NCBI GenBank assembly: GCA_012932295.1 | Contig: JAAONU010000001.1 | Coordinates: forward strand, 28,806,550 to 28,870,549 | Reading direction: 5' to 3' | Source of the DNA: Cyclina sinensis | Taxonomy: Eukaryota > Mollusca > Bivalvia > Venerida > Veneridae | DNA length: 64,000 nucleotides | In this document: positions 24,501-36,500 of the stretch, piece by piece | Layout: every line of letters begins with the position of its first letter | Position numbering within the stretch: position 1 is the first letter of the stretch | Program-made: the position numbers and the translations under genes | Notes under the pieces: model-generated | Databases searched by the model: none | Told to the model about the DNA's origin: nothing | Seen by the model: only the letters and a program-made list of their open reading frames with translations

Positions 24501-27500
24501 CCAGTAATAATTGTCACACCTTGTTTATTGGAGCATTTGACCGCTGCGATCTCCCATGAGTAGCAATCGTGTTTCTTCCAGTCATTGTGCTCACACTGGT
24601 TAATGGAAGTCTCCGTACCAATACATTCAACCTCGTCCAGTAAAACGTTACCATCCCCGCTACCGTAATAAGATCTCAGAAGAGCTTTTGACGACCTGTC
24701 AACATTTCAAGGATTTCCAAGCATTAATTCCCCCGATACATAGTTAACGTTAATTGTTAACGTTGAAGCTATTCTGTTGAAGTGGTTCTGTTATATCAGA
24801 CTGTCGGTATATCAGTCTGTCGGTATATCAGACTGTCGGTATATCAGACTGTCGGTATATCAGACTGTCGGTATATCAGTCTGTCGGTATATCAGACTGT
24901 CGGTATATCAGACTGTCGGATAGTGAGTTTGATGGGCTTGATATATGTTAATTACGAAAAGAACAAACTAAAATTCAGTTCAGACAAAGTGGTTAAAGGG
25001 ATTTGACTTTTATTAATGAAGATTTCACGGGATTGTAGACATTAGGTACTCTCTATGACGGAGAAAATGCAAACTGTCTCTTCTACTTTCAGTTCAATGT
25101 TGTGTCAGATAATGTACCTACCCGTGGTAACCTAACATCAAGCAGACGACAGCGGCGTCCTTGTCGTCCCAGTTGTCGTCACATATCGTACCCCATTCCC
25201 CCTTGTAATACACCTCCACTCTTCCGGTCATGTTTGTATCGCCACCCACTAGTCGAACGCTGACAGCATCGTTTGCACCTGACAAAGATACAAGTGTATA
25301 CAATATCCTGCCCTAAGTAAGAAGTATATACCCCATTTTAACTTGATGTGTTAAGATACGTTGCTGTAGCTGCCTTGTTGGGCAATACTCGATACTAGTA
25401 GTTAATGAGAGAAAAATAAATGAATAAGCACCGTTTCAAAGAGCAATCTTTCAACTCATAATATAAACCTGTGTACCGTGCAACATACCACAGTCTGTTT
25501 CGTCCGAGAAATCGTGACACTGGTCTACACCGTCACACACCATGGTCCGAGGCAGACATCGGCTATTGTTGCAACGAAACATTCCCTCACAGTTATCTAC
25601 AAGATGAGAATATGAGAGCACTGATTTGCACACCAATTCAATGCTACTTAGCTAGAAAAGCACTTTAAATGATAACTGGATAACTTACATTTGCATCAAT
25701 TACCAAACTCGTGCTGGTAAAATGGCAGGGGCAAACACTAATCATCCTTACAATAAGACACAATCTGAGATTATATCCTTGCCAATTTAAATTCATTGTG
25801 AGCTCAACTGCAAAAGGCTGTTTTGAAAAGCACGTTGAATTCTTACTTAACTGAGAGCGAAGCTCAAACAGATGCTCCCTGCGTGACACTTTCATGTTTC
25901 CTGTCTCTGAATTGTGATGCGACAGCAGGCACTCGCGAGTTCTGGTAGTAAACGAGAACGATTGACAGACAAATCGACTCGATTCTAGACAGTATTTCGC
26001 ACACTGAAAATATATATGAAACGTCAGTTGTTAATCTGAACAATGCTGAAGGCGTAAATATAATAGACACTTCTCTTTTCACATTATTAGAATTTAAGAG
26101 TGACTGAATGACAGACAAAGATAATTTCAATTGTTATCTTCTTTCAGTCGTCAACATCCTGTTTAAATAAACACAAGAAACGCGCGAGTCTCTTCATTAC
26201 TCGTGCGATATTTGATTTGTCTTCTGCAGGACACGGACTGAAGTCGAACCAAGTTAAGAAATATTCAATAGCACTGCTGTTTTTCCAGGATTAGATAAAA
26301 GGCGATTTTGTACAGTACTAATTGACAGGACTCTTACCGTTTCTTTCTTAATCATGCATAAACGTGCACGCATTTGGTCTGGATATCTGGATACCTTGGT
26401 CATTTTTGTGTACAAACTGTAATAATTATTATGATAGTCCCTAGAAGCATTTTTGAAATGCATTTTTTTCTAGACACGCGTGATACCAACATATCAGAAG
26501 ATATTGGTGACCTACCGTCTCATTTGTAGCTCCCACATACGTCTCGAACTGGAAGCCTCGCACTGTCATCCCTTCCGTCTTTTTGAACAATGGTAACTTG
26601 TAGTCTGAAAATTATATTTTGCTCTCTGTATTCTTACAAGCGTCCACCCACATTCTGACACTAAACTGCAGTTTCTTGTAAAGAGTTTGAAACACTCTTG
26701 GGAGATATCAATTGTCAACTAAAAATGCTATATCATGTCGAGTGCCTCATGTTATAAGTTCTTTCCTAATTTTGAGATCATATATAAGTCAGCAGAAAAA
26801 GTTAAGCTCTTCGAAACATTACCATTTATAGGTGTTTACTTTAATGACATCAAGAGTGTGAAGAACCTACCACATGACGTAGGCTCGTCCTCGCCAGCAG
26901 CACAGTCAGTCTCCATATCACAGCGCCAACTCATAGAGATACAGCTGTAAAAACGTAAGCATAAACAATCTGGAGCTTTTTTAAGAATCTGCTAAATAAA
27001 GTTTAGTTTTAATTTTTTGAAGTATACGGAATATGCGACTGGATAATGCAGTATTTAAAATCTGACACTGATACACCCTTACAGACATGAACGCTCGTAA
27101 CAGAATGAAGTACTGCATCTTGAAAAAGACCACCTAGTACAGGATTCGAACTCAAGTCGTCCCGGGCCTAGACCACTGAGCCAAATGATCAATTACCTGA
27201 CAAGTTGTATTTATACAAGAACAGGCCGGTGTGCACTGGATCATCACAACATGTCTTAGATATTTAAATAACATGATCTCATTTGCCACGAATCTCTCTT
27301 TTCAATAACACGATCTCATTTGCCACGAATCTCTCTTTTCAATAACAAGATCTCATTTGCCACGAATCTCTCTTTTCAATAACACGATCTCATTTGCCAC
27401 GAATCTCTCTTTTCAATAACACGATCTCATTTGTCACGAATCTCTCTTTTCCATTACACTGTGCTACTGTCAACTAATCAAGTTACGGACAAAAAGAGAA

Positions 27501-30500
27501 AAAAATCTTTTAGAACACTTCTCTATTTTTGATTGGTGTTATTTTTAGTAATAACAGTTTTATTACTGTATTTCTAATTTGGGAGAAGGTGACTGTGTAC
27601 ACTATCTCACTATTACTTGTATAGTTTGGATGAGAAATACTGATGTGTCATAGTCATGTTCGCATGTATTGTGTAGGCTACTTGAAACGATCAACAAAAT
27701 ATTTATCTGTTTTGAGATTGCAAATGTACTTGATTCACTTTCCTCTTATTTTGAAAGGTTTTATCTCTAATATAACTAGAAATACATCATCATCATTGCA
27801 GCAGTTGAAATCAACCATACATAAAGAAAGCTAGAATATAGTGAAATGCTTTATTATCTATACCTACCGACCATCGTTACATCTGAATTCGTCAATGGAA
27901 CATACCGTTTCTAGAATAAAGAAAAAAAACAAAAAAGAAAAATCAAATGTAGACGAGACGGAGTTTGGTAATTCGCGACATCGGAAAATTCGCCAGAATC
28001 AAAATTTTCGATGCATCAATGAGTAAAATACTGATTTAATATCCACGACATATACATTTAAATCAAAAAGTGGAATAAAATATACACATGCCTTCTTCAC
28101 TGCTTTGTTCTGTACTGTGGCTTTCGTCTTCTGTCGAACATTTTGGGATGTCACAGAACTCGAAATTTCCCGGGGAAATCCAGCACCAGGGCGCCTCGTC
28201 TCTGTCCGGGTTCCGACAGAAGTTATGATCCCCTAGTCCCTGAAATTACAGGGTTAACCAATGTTGACGAAATTACTTTTGTTTTATTGCAAATGGTTGC
28301 AATTAGATAGGTCAAAAACATTAAATCTACCATTAAGAAATGTGTCGACCTATACACGTTTACATGCAAACGCTGCAATTAGAAATACTGTTTTGAAGCA
28401 TAAAAACCGAAAGAAATGGTTGACTGTACCGTTTCTGGGTACGTGTCTGGATTAATGTCCGTAGCTTCTGTCCATTTCATACATGCCGTACCTGTTCTTG
28501 TGTAAGATACCGTGCCCCGATACTCAGTGCCTATTCCCTTGTAACAACCTGAAAGTGATACCTGATACGATTTGTTAGGAGCTTTGAAGTACTTTTATCA
28601 CGAATAAGCCTATGCAGGATACAAACGTCATTGAATCCTGTTCTAGTTGGCATGATTTTTTATCAATTTCCTTAATGTCTATTGTTTTTTTCCGGTGATA
28701 GTTGCAACTGTTTTTTTTTTTTTTGTTCTTGTTTTTTTGTTTTGTTTTTTTTTAAACTTTTTTTTCAGCTTTTTTTAATTGGTATTTCTAAGTGTTTGCT
28801 TCTTTGACTTTTGCACCGAACAACAGTTCATTATAACTGAATAACATGAATGAACAACCGCATAAAAGATATATTTGGCAGATAATAGCGAGAGCGTGAC
28901 TCATTATAAAAACAGTTAGCAGCATAGTACATTCTTTACACCAAAAAGTCCATGCGTTCCATAGAAGGTACTTTATCTGATGTTTTATGAAAAACTCGGT
29001 AGTTTTATATTGTAGCATTATATTGAAGAAGAAATGGTGCTTAATTCTGATGAAAGACTTTGCATCGATTTCTACACGGAGAAAGTGCGCGTGGGATACA
29101 TAGCTGTATTCAGGTACGTACAGAATATGCCGAAACAGTGTCAGCGATATTGAATAATGTATGAACTGTAATTTTGTCATGTCGGTCCCGGCCTGATATT
29201 CTACATAAAAACATTAAACTTCTTTCTAAACCTCATCAATTCGCATATAAAATTTAATCATTAGGGTAGTGTCAACTAAATTATCAAAGCACTGAATGTA
29301 CTGAAATCAAGCGCGCACTGCTAGAGCTATGATGCACCTGCTGTTTTTATACACTTCAGATTTTTTGTAACATTACAGATAGAATTTCTTTTCTGAGAAC
29401 ATTGCTTAATACTGTAAAGCTACTTTAAACATCTACCAAACGTATCTTACCACCGTCTGTCCTTTCTGGAAGCTTTTCACACATGTACCGAAATTCGGAT
29501 TTTGAGCGCTTTCTTGTGCCTGAACACAGCTCATTTAACCAGAAGTGGTAACCAACGTTTACGTCACTTCCGTTTGGATGATGAAAGACATTGGACATAT
29601 ACAGGCATCGCTCTTTCTTGTTGTCTGTTGGTTCGGCCAGAACATTACCTGGTTGCCAACCTAGAAAGCATAACTGACTTCTCATCTCGCGTGAATAGCA
29701 AAAAAGAAAAAATGAACTAGATAAATTTTTAAGAGAAAACATTTGTCTCCCTCCATTTGACTCCACCCTATATGTTGATAATGTTGCAAAACTAGTTTTA
29801 GCATTGATAGACTCCTGTGAAGTTTGGCTGATATCCGATGAACAATATAGGAGAAATAGCGCAGAAACTTCAATATTAAATCAACAAAGAGCAATATATA
29901 CCTCTCCCTGAAAATCAATGAACCAGACCTACACAGTATACACAACTAGGTGTGGCATTGCACAAATGTGTAAAGTTTGATTGACCTCCATCATCTGGTG
30001 ACAGAGGAGTTGTCCGAACAAAGCTATTGTATAACGACATAAATATAGGACAATAACTCTGTTGAAAATCAATGAACCGGAAAACGCAGAAGATATGCAC
30101 AGCTAAGCTAAACATATATATCATGTATAGTCTGGGTGAATTCTGCCTTGTGGTGTAAGTGGAGGATTTCCCCGGAAAAAACACTGAAAATTGAATGCAT
30201 GAAGGGCAACAACTCCTATTTGATTGACAGGTAGAGCTATGGTAATACCTTTGGTGTCGCTTAAAGTGAAGCGACTAGCTTTAATATTGCAAGGAGTAAT
30301 ACAATGTATCCAGCTTTCACGCAATTTTAAAGCGTACTTCTCGGTATTTCGGTTCAATTTCGGACATTTACGTGAATACAAACCTGTATATACCTAATTT
30401 TCTAACTGGCAGAAATAAAGCAAATATCATAGTTCAACAAAATTTGTCAAACGACTTTTCCCGAAATGAAATGTTTAAACTACGGCACAACTTATTTGGA

Positions 30501-33500
30501 CTAAGCCACTATCTCCAAAAGATGACCTTTGTACAAATGATTATTCTGGTTACCAGGAAACCACTTGAAGTTCTCTATAGATGATTGGATGGTTGTTTCT
30601 ACGTCTTTGCCGTTTGTTTCTACGGAGACTTTCTCCCACATCCAATTTTGTCCGACTTTCACCCCACCGGTAAGGAAAGCACCTACAATTTATGCTGATA
30701 ATGTATTGCATTTATTGATAATTAAAACATAATTGAATAATACATCGAAATGAAGTTAAACCTCAAGATTTTAAGCTAATATCCTTAGAGCCAGACTCTA
30801 ATAATCTTTGTACGCATGCTGCGCTTGAAAATACAAATTCAGGAAAACTAAAAGTTATTGTTACATGTTACCCATATTTTCCTCTAAATGACCCATCACC
30901 TGTTTAACCTTTGCAATCTATATACCAAAGTAGCTAGAGTAAGCCATACGAAATATTTGGCAGGCATGACACGACTTCGAATTATTGACGTGTTTTCATT
31001 CGTGAGAGGAACAGTTGATTTCATGATAGATGATATACTTAATAAGATAGACATAATTTTTCAGAGCTCGCTATAAACCTTTCTTATGCTTTTTTATAAA
31101 GAAGCCTACTTGTTTAATATTCATAGAGTTTTACAGCATTAGTGCCTAATGAAAACCCACTAGGCTGGTGGTCCCTGACGGGCAGAACCATTTTTGGAAT
31201 ATAGAAACTGTAATGCGCATGCGTTACGGAATTCCGCACGGAGACTTACGAAAATAAGTGTAGAAGTCGCCATCTTGAATTTCAAGCGGTGTGGAACAGC
31301 ATGATTTTGACCAAGAGGCCTCTGACCATAAACTGGTTCCGTTAAGGTCAACACGACAGAATATATCGTTTAAAAACAAATAATAACTTCGAACTTTGTT
31401 AATTTATACACACCGGATTCGTTCGAGAAAACCTGTGACAGAAAATGGTTTTCTTCTTCTGTTTCAATGGTAACGAGATGTCCACCACGTGCTGTGCACT
31501 TGTTAATCGCGAAGTCTCGTCTGGTGACCACATCACGCGAAATCTGGTAACAGCCAGCAGGACCAGCGATCCAGTCTTCAGGGCAACCTGTATAGGAATA
31601 TAACTACAGAACTACTAGACTGAAGGTAGCTAATTGCTTTGTACATTTGTATGAGTATGTACATGAGTGAATCTGGCAAGATTAAGGATGTAAACTGTAT
31701 CCATTCAACGGTAGTAATACAGATGCTGCGGTATAATATTTTGTGGCTTAGTTTTGGCAAAACATTTAGTATTATAACGTGAATATAATATGAACAAAAT
31801 TGACCGACACGCTGTTAAAATGTACAAATCAGGCGCGTAGCTGCCTATACGCGAGTACGCAGCTGAATCCACATTATTTTGACAAAAAAAATTTTTTTTA
31901 GTAAAAAAAATGTGGTTTGAAATTCAGCCGCGTTCATGGATTTTCGTTGGTCAAGAAAGCTCTCCGGAGGCCCCAAAACGCACCAAATTGCACCATTTAT
32001 TTCAAAATTTTCAGGAGGGGCATGCCCCCTGACCCCCCTAGATTATTTTGAATCCACATTCTTTATAGGCTAGCTACGCGCCTGCAAATGACTATTTATC
32101 TATTCGCTACGGGAAAAAATGGTCATATTGCGAACGACCTCATCCTTTATTTTTACCAGTGTTGTGCCGACACTCGACACCTGCTGCCTTTCCAGGACCA
32201 CAGCTATCTGGTGCGTCCCACTCACAGTCAACTATTTTCTGCTCATGTCCTTCACACTCTACTCCACCAATGACGTAACGAATGCCGTTGCCAACACTTC
32301 CGCCTCTGCTGGGTGCCACTGCGCCTCTAAATAATACAGACTGTTTTGATAATTTACCCACAGCGATGAACATCACACGTATATCAAATTCTTTTCAGTA
32401 TTGTATTTGTACGTAATCTATTTGAAAATTGAACATAAAATTGAAAATACCATATCTTAGTCACTTGAAATAAGTTTTTGGATAATGCTATCGGTTTCAT
32501 TAAACATACTGATGTTGCTGCAGATAAGAACATCTCAATAGTCAATATTCAAAGTGTTTTGCAGTATTTTCCAGCAAAATTAAGTAGTGTTTGTGTACTT
32601 GAACATGTCTATAAATGTCAATTACACATACCCTAAGAAACCAATCTGCCTGCAGGCGGCATCGGCGTCTCTTTTGTTCCATTTGTTGTCACAGACAGCT
32701 CCGAACCTGCCATGTATAAAGACTTCAACACGTCCGCTAGCAATGTCTCCACCATCGACAGGGACAAGCCTGGAGTCACACACGTATAAAACGTTTATCG
32801 CTTATATCGCTTATATCGCGTTTAACAGGAGTGGTAAAAAATACCAGACTTTAAAGTGGAACGTAATACGAATAAGTTTATTTGCGATTTTGAAACAATT
32901 GATATCTGAAAAAAAAATATTTGAACTGATTCTGTAAACAGAAAAATGTTATAGACAGCTTAGAATACATTTAAGGTAAGGTTTGGTCTGACCTTGAAAT
33001 AATAGTCTCAGTTACAACAAAGGAACATGTCTTCTTCTGTTTTTCACAAGTTTGAATCTTATACAAAAGTCACTACACTTAGAGATAATGTTGCATTTAA
33101 CTTATATCCTATAAGAAAGGGTAGCCTTCGGTCGATTTAGGTAAATACGGGCGTACCTTGTGTAGCCTAGATGAAAAGGAGAATAAAAGAAAATTTTTGT
33201 TTCCTAGTGATAACTGATTTTCTATAAAACATGTAATTTATACAGCCACTGTAGCGCTCGAAAATATCTTTATAGAACACAAACTGGTTTTCTAAACAAT
33301 ATGTAATTTATACAGCCATGTAGCTCATCAGCAAAACTTTGTTTTAATAATTTTGTGTCAAATGACCGTGATATTTAGCCATAAAAAATAACCGTGATAT
33401 TAAGAAATACCAAATGCCCGTGATAAGCCATACAAAATGACCGTGATATTAAGCCATACAAAATGACCATGATATTAAGCCAGACAAAATGACCGTGATA

Positions 33501-36500
33501 TTAAGAAATACCAAATGACCATGATAAGCCATAAAAAATGGCCGTGATATTAAGCCATACAAAATGACAGTGATATTAAGCCATATTAAATGACAGTGAT
33601 ATTAAGCCATACCAAATGACCGTAATATTAAGAAATACCAAATGACCGTGATAGGCCATACAAAATGACCGTGATATTAAGCCATACAAAATGACAGTGA
33701 TATTAAGACCGTGATATTAAGCCAGACAAAATGACCGTGATACAAAGAAATAACAAATGACCGTGATAAGCCATACAAAATGACTGTGATAAGCCATACA
33801 AAATGACTGTGATAAGCCATACAAAATGACAGTGATATTAAGACCGTGGTATTAAGCCAGACAAAATGACCGTGATATAAAGAAATACCAAATGACCGTG
33901 ATAAGCCATACAAAATGACCGTGATATTAAGCCATACAAAATGACCGTGATATTAAGCCATACAAAATGACAGTGATATTAAGCCATACAAAATGTCCGT
34001 GATATTAAGCCATACAAAATGACCGTGATATTAAGCCATACAAAATGACAGTGATATTAAGTCATACAAAATGACCGTGATATTAAGCCATACAAAATGA
34101 CAGTGATATTAAGCCATATAAATTGACCGAGATATTAAGCCAGACAAAATGGCTATAATCCCCACATTGGTCCTGAGCTTACGACTCACCTTATTTGCTG
34201 ACCTGTTGATGGAGCTCCGACCTCTGACGTTTCCGACCTTAATTGATAACTTCCATAAAAATGGCCTCTTTTCTGAATCAGATAAAAAAAGTATTAATTT
34301 TTACTTTAGTCTGCATATAAAAAACTGGCCAGTGGATGTCTCGAATTTTTTTTGTCCTCATAAGTAGCTGTAAGAAAGCTTCAAATTTAAAGAATCTCTT
34401 TCGGTAGTGACGATAGCCGAGAGAAGCATCAGGAGTATTCTTTTTAGGATAGCTACCGGTAACTGTCAGCGCTAACTCACCTTCAGGTTTCACAGCAACA
34501 TGCCTTTGCATTAAACAGCCGAGAACATCGAATAAATATTCGACTGTTGTAAAAAATGGATTTATTAATTGAGCGCAACGCATATATTTTGTTTCTGAAA
34601 GCCATTGTTATTGTACAAGTAAATGCTTCGCTTACAAATAATTGTTTGTAGTTGGTCGTGTTTCGGTATTTGATTAAATATGATTTATTTATTTATTTAT
34701 TTATCTATTTATTTATTTATTTTTGCGTTTTTACTGACAATAATATCTCAAAAGAGCACAAAGTAATTGTTAATATTTAACGTTAATATTTGCAATATTT
34801 TTTAATATTACAATGGTTTAAAACTGCTTTTGAAAATAAAATCTCCATTACTCTCATCTATCAGACCTATTTAAAGATCCGGACCACTGAGCACGGAACT
34901 GTATTAGTTTTGTCTCCCATTACGAACAAATTGACAAATTGTCTTAAGCAAAAGGGCAAAAAAGACCAATTATTTATGAGACCTAAAATATCATGATACA
35001 TAGCAACCTCAACACATTCGAAGCGTGATTTATGCGTGCTTTACGTTGCTTTTTACCTCGAAGCGTACTTTATGCGTGCTATACGTTGCTTGTTACCTCG
35101 AAGAGTACTTTATGCGTGCTATACGTTGCTTGTTACCTCGAAGAGTACTTTATGCGTGTCTTACGTTGCTTGTTACCTCGAAGCGTACTTTATGCGTGCC
35201 TTACGATCCTTGTTACCTCGAAGAGTACATTACGCGTACTTTACGTTGGTTGTTATCCCTAAAGTGTATTTTACGCGTGCTTTACCTTGCTTTTTACTTT
35301 TAAGCGTACTTAACTCGTGCTTTACCTTGCTTTTTACCTTTAAGCGTACTTTATGCGTGCTTTACCTTGCTTGGTACCTCGAAGAATTCGATCGTCATCC
35401 GACATGCGGTTAAACAACTAACCATATGGGAGAGAAATACTTACAATGAAATGCATGGCTGGTTGCATGGTTGGTGACGATTTCTTTATATTTTCAAAGT
35501 AATACAAATACAGCTCTTTGCAGACCGCAGCAATAGCTCACACAGTACTGGAACTCAAACTTAATAGAAACTTAAAAGTAAAAATAACTAAAAGGTCATG
35601 TTTTTCAATAACTGTAAGGTTGTGGAAACGGTTGAAAACTTAAGCTGACACTGGTCCTAATGCATTACTGACAGTAGGAATATCATGAAAAGTTCTCATC
35701 CAACAATTAAGTTTATAGCTAAAGAACTCTACTAACAAATACTTTACAATAACACGAGGTGAGCGTATACATATTTCTCTTTCAACAGAACACTTCTCAA
35801 TCAAAGACTGAAACAAGTTCCAAATAACTTCTCAACAGTCATGCCGTCATTTGACAGCTATCTGTGATAAAATCAACAGTCATGCCGTCATTTGACAGTT
35901 ATCTGTGATAAAATCAACAGTCATGCCGTCATTTGACAGCTATCTAGGATACCTAGATTACCAGCACATAGGTTAGAGTACATCAGCTGTGAATCCTACC
36001 GTTTGTGAAAAAGATAAATAGTTCGTTTAAGGAAATGTAATATCTATCTCCCAAGACTCGAATGTAATTTTACATGTGAGCATATGTCTCTTAGTTACAC
36101 TAGAAAGAGTAGTGTACTTTGATATCTAATTATTCTACTTAGAAACTGTAGATATGTGAAACATGCTTGTAATTTCACTGAAACTTCCATTGGAAAAAAT
36201 ATTTTACTTTTTGTAATATGCCTAACGACGCACAGTTGTTTCAGATCTACCAAAATATTGTAAAAGTGTAAAAGAATATACAACGTTAACGTTACCTATG
36301 TATCAAAATTATATCATAAAATACTCAAGTAAATATGACATATACATTGTATTAAACATAATGTTGTAATACTTCTTAAAATTTCTTTCTATGCAGGTTT
36401 GCATGAATGTATGATTAAAGATACTAGGGAATTCTTGACTGTTACCTTTTTTATCTTACTGAGACCTGACCCTTTCATTGTCTAACATAAAAGTTGTCTT

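Larger units (their letters stand above)
21676..24519. other. protease intron 16, no gene seen
   Basis: AT-rich intron containing an (AAC)n/(AAT)n microsatellite (22111-22149), a 155-bp near-perfect palindrome (22922-23076) and a (TTCG/TTCA)n stretch (24025-24160). No cysteine-rich exon was found between LDLa 3 and SRCR 2. Confidence 0.55.

Noticed and set aside
24792..24919. Regular short repeats that could suggest a CRISPR array
   Set aside because: The units are head-to-tail without unique spacers, in a eukaryotic intron. The same applies to 27267-27451 and 33359-34150.
27115..27215. Possible tRNA gene
   Set aside because: Box A and box B are present, but no acceptor stem or full cloverleaf can be drawn, so a SINE fragment is more likely. 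The same applies to 63250-63375 and 20840-20930.
33677..33913. Minus-strand frame reading repeated [12 protein letters not shown] peptides
   Set aside because: It is a translation of the 25-bp intronic satellite; there is no splice or start context.
35025..35413. Three overlapping repetitive frames of 76-125 codons
   Set aside because: They come from the 40-bp tandem array and have no independent support as a gene.
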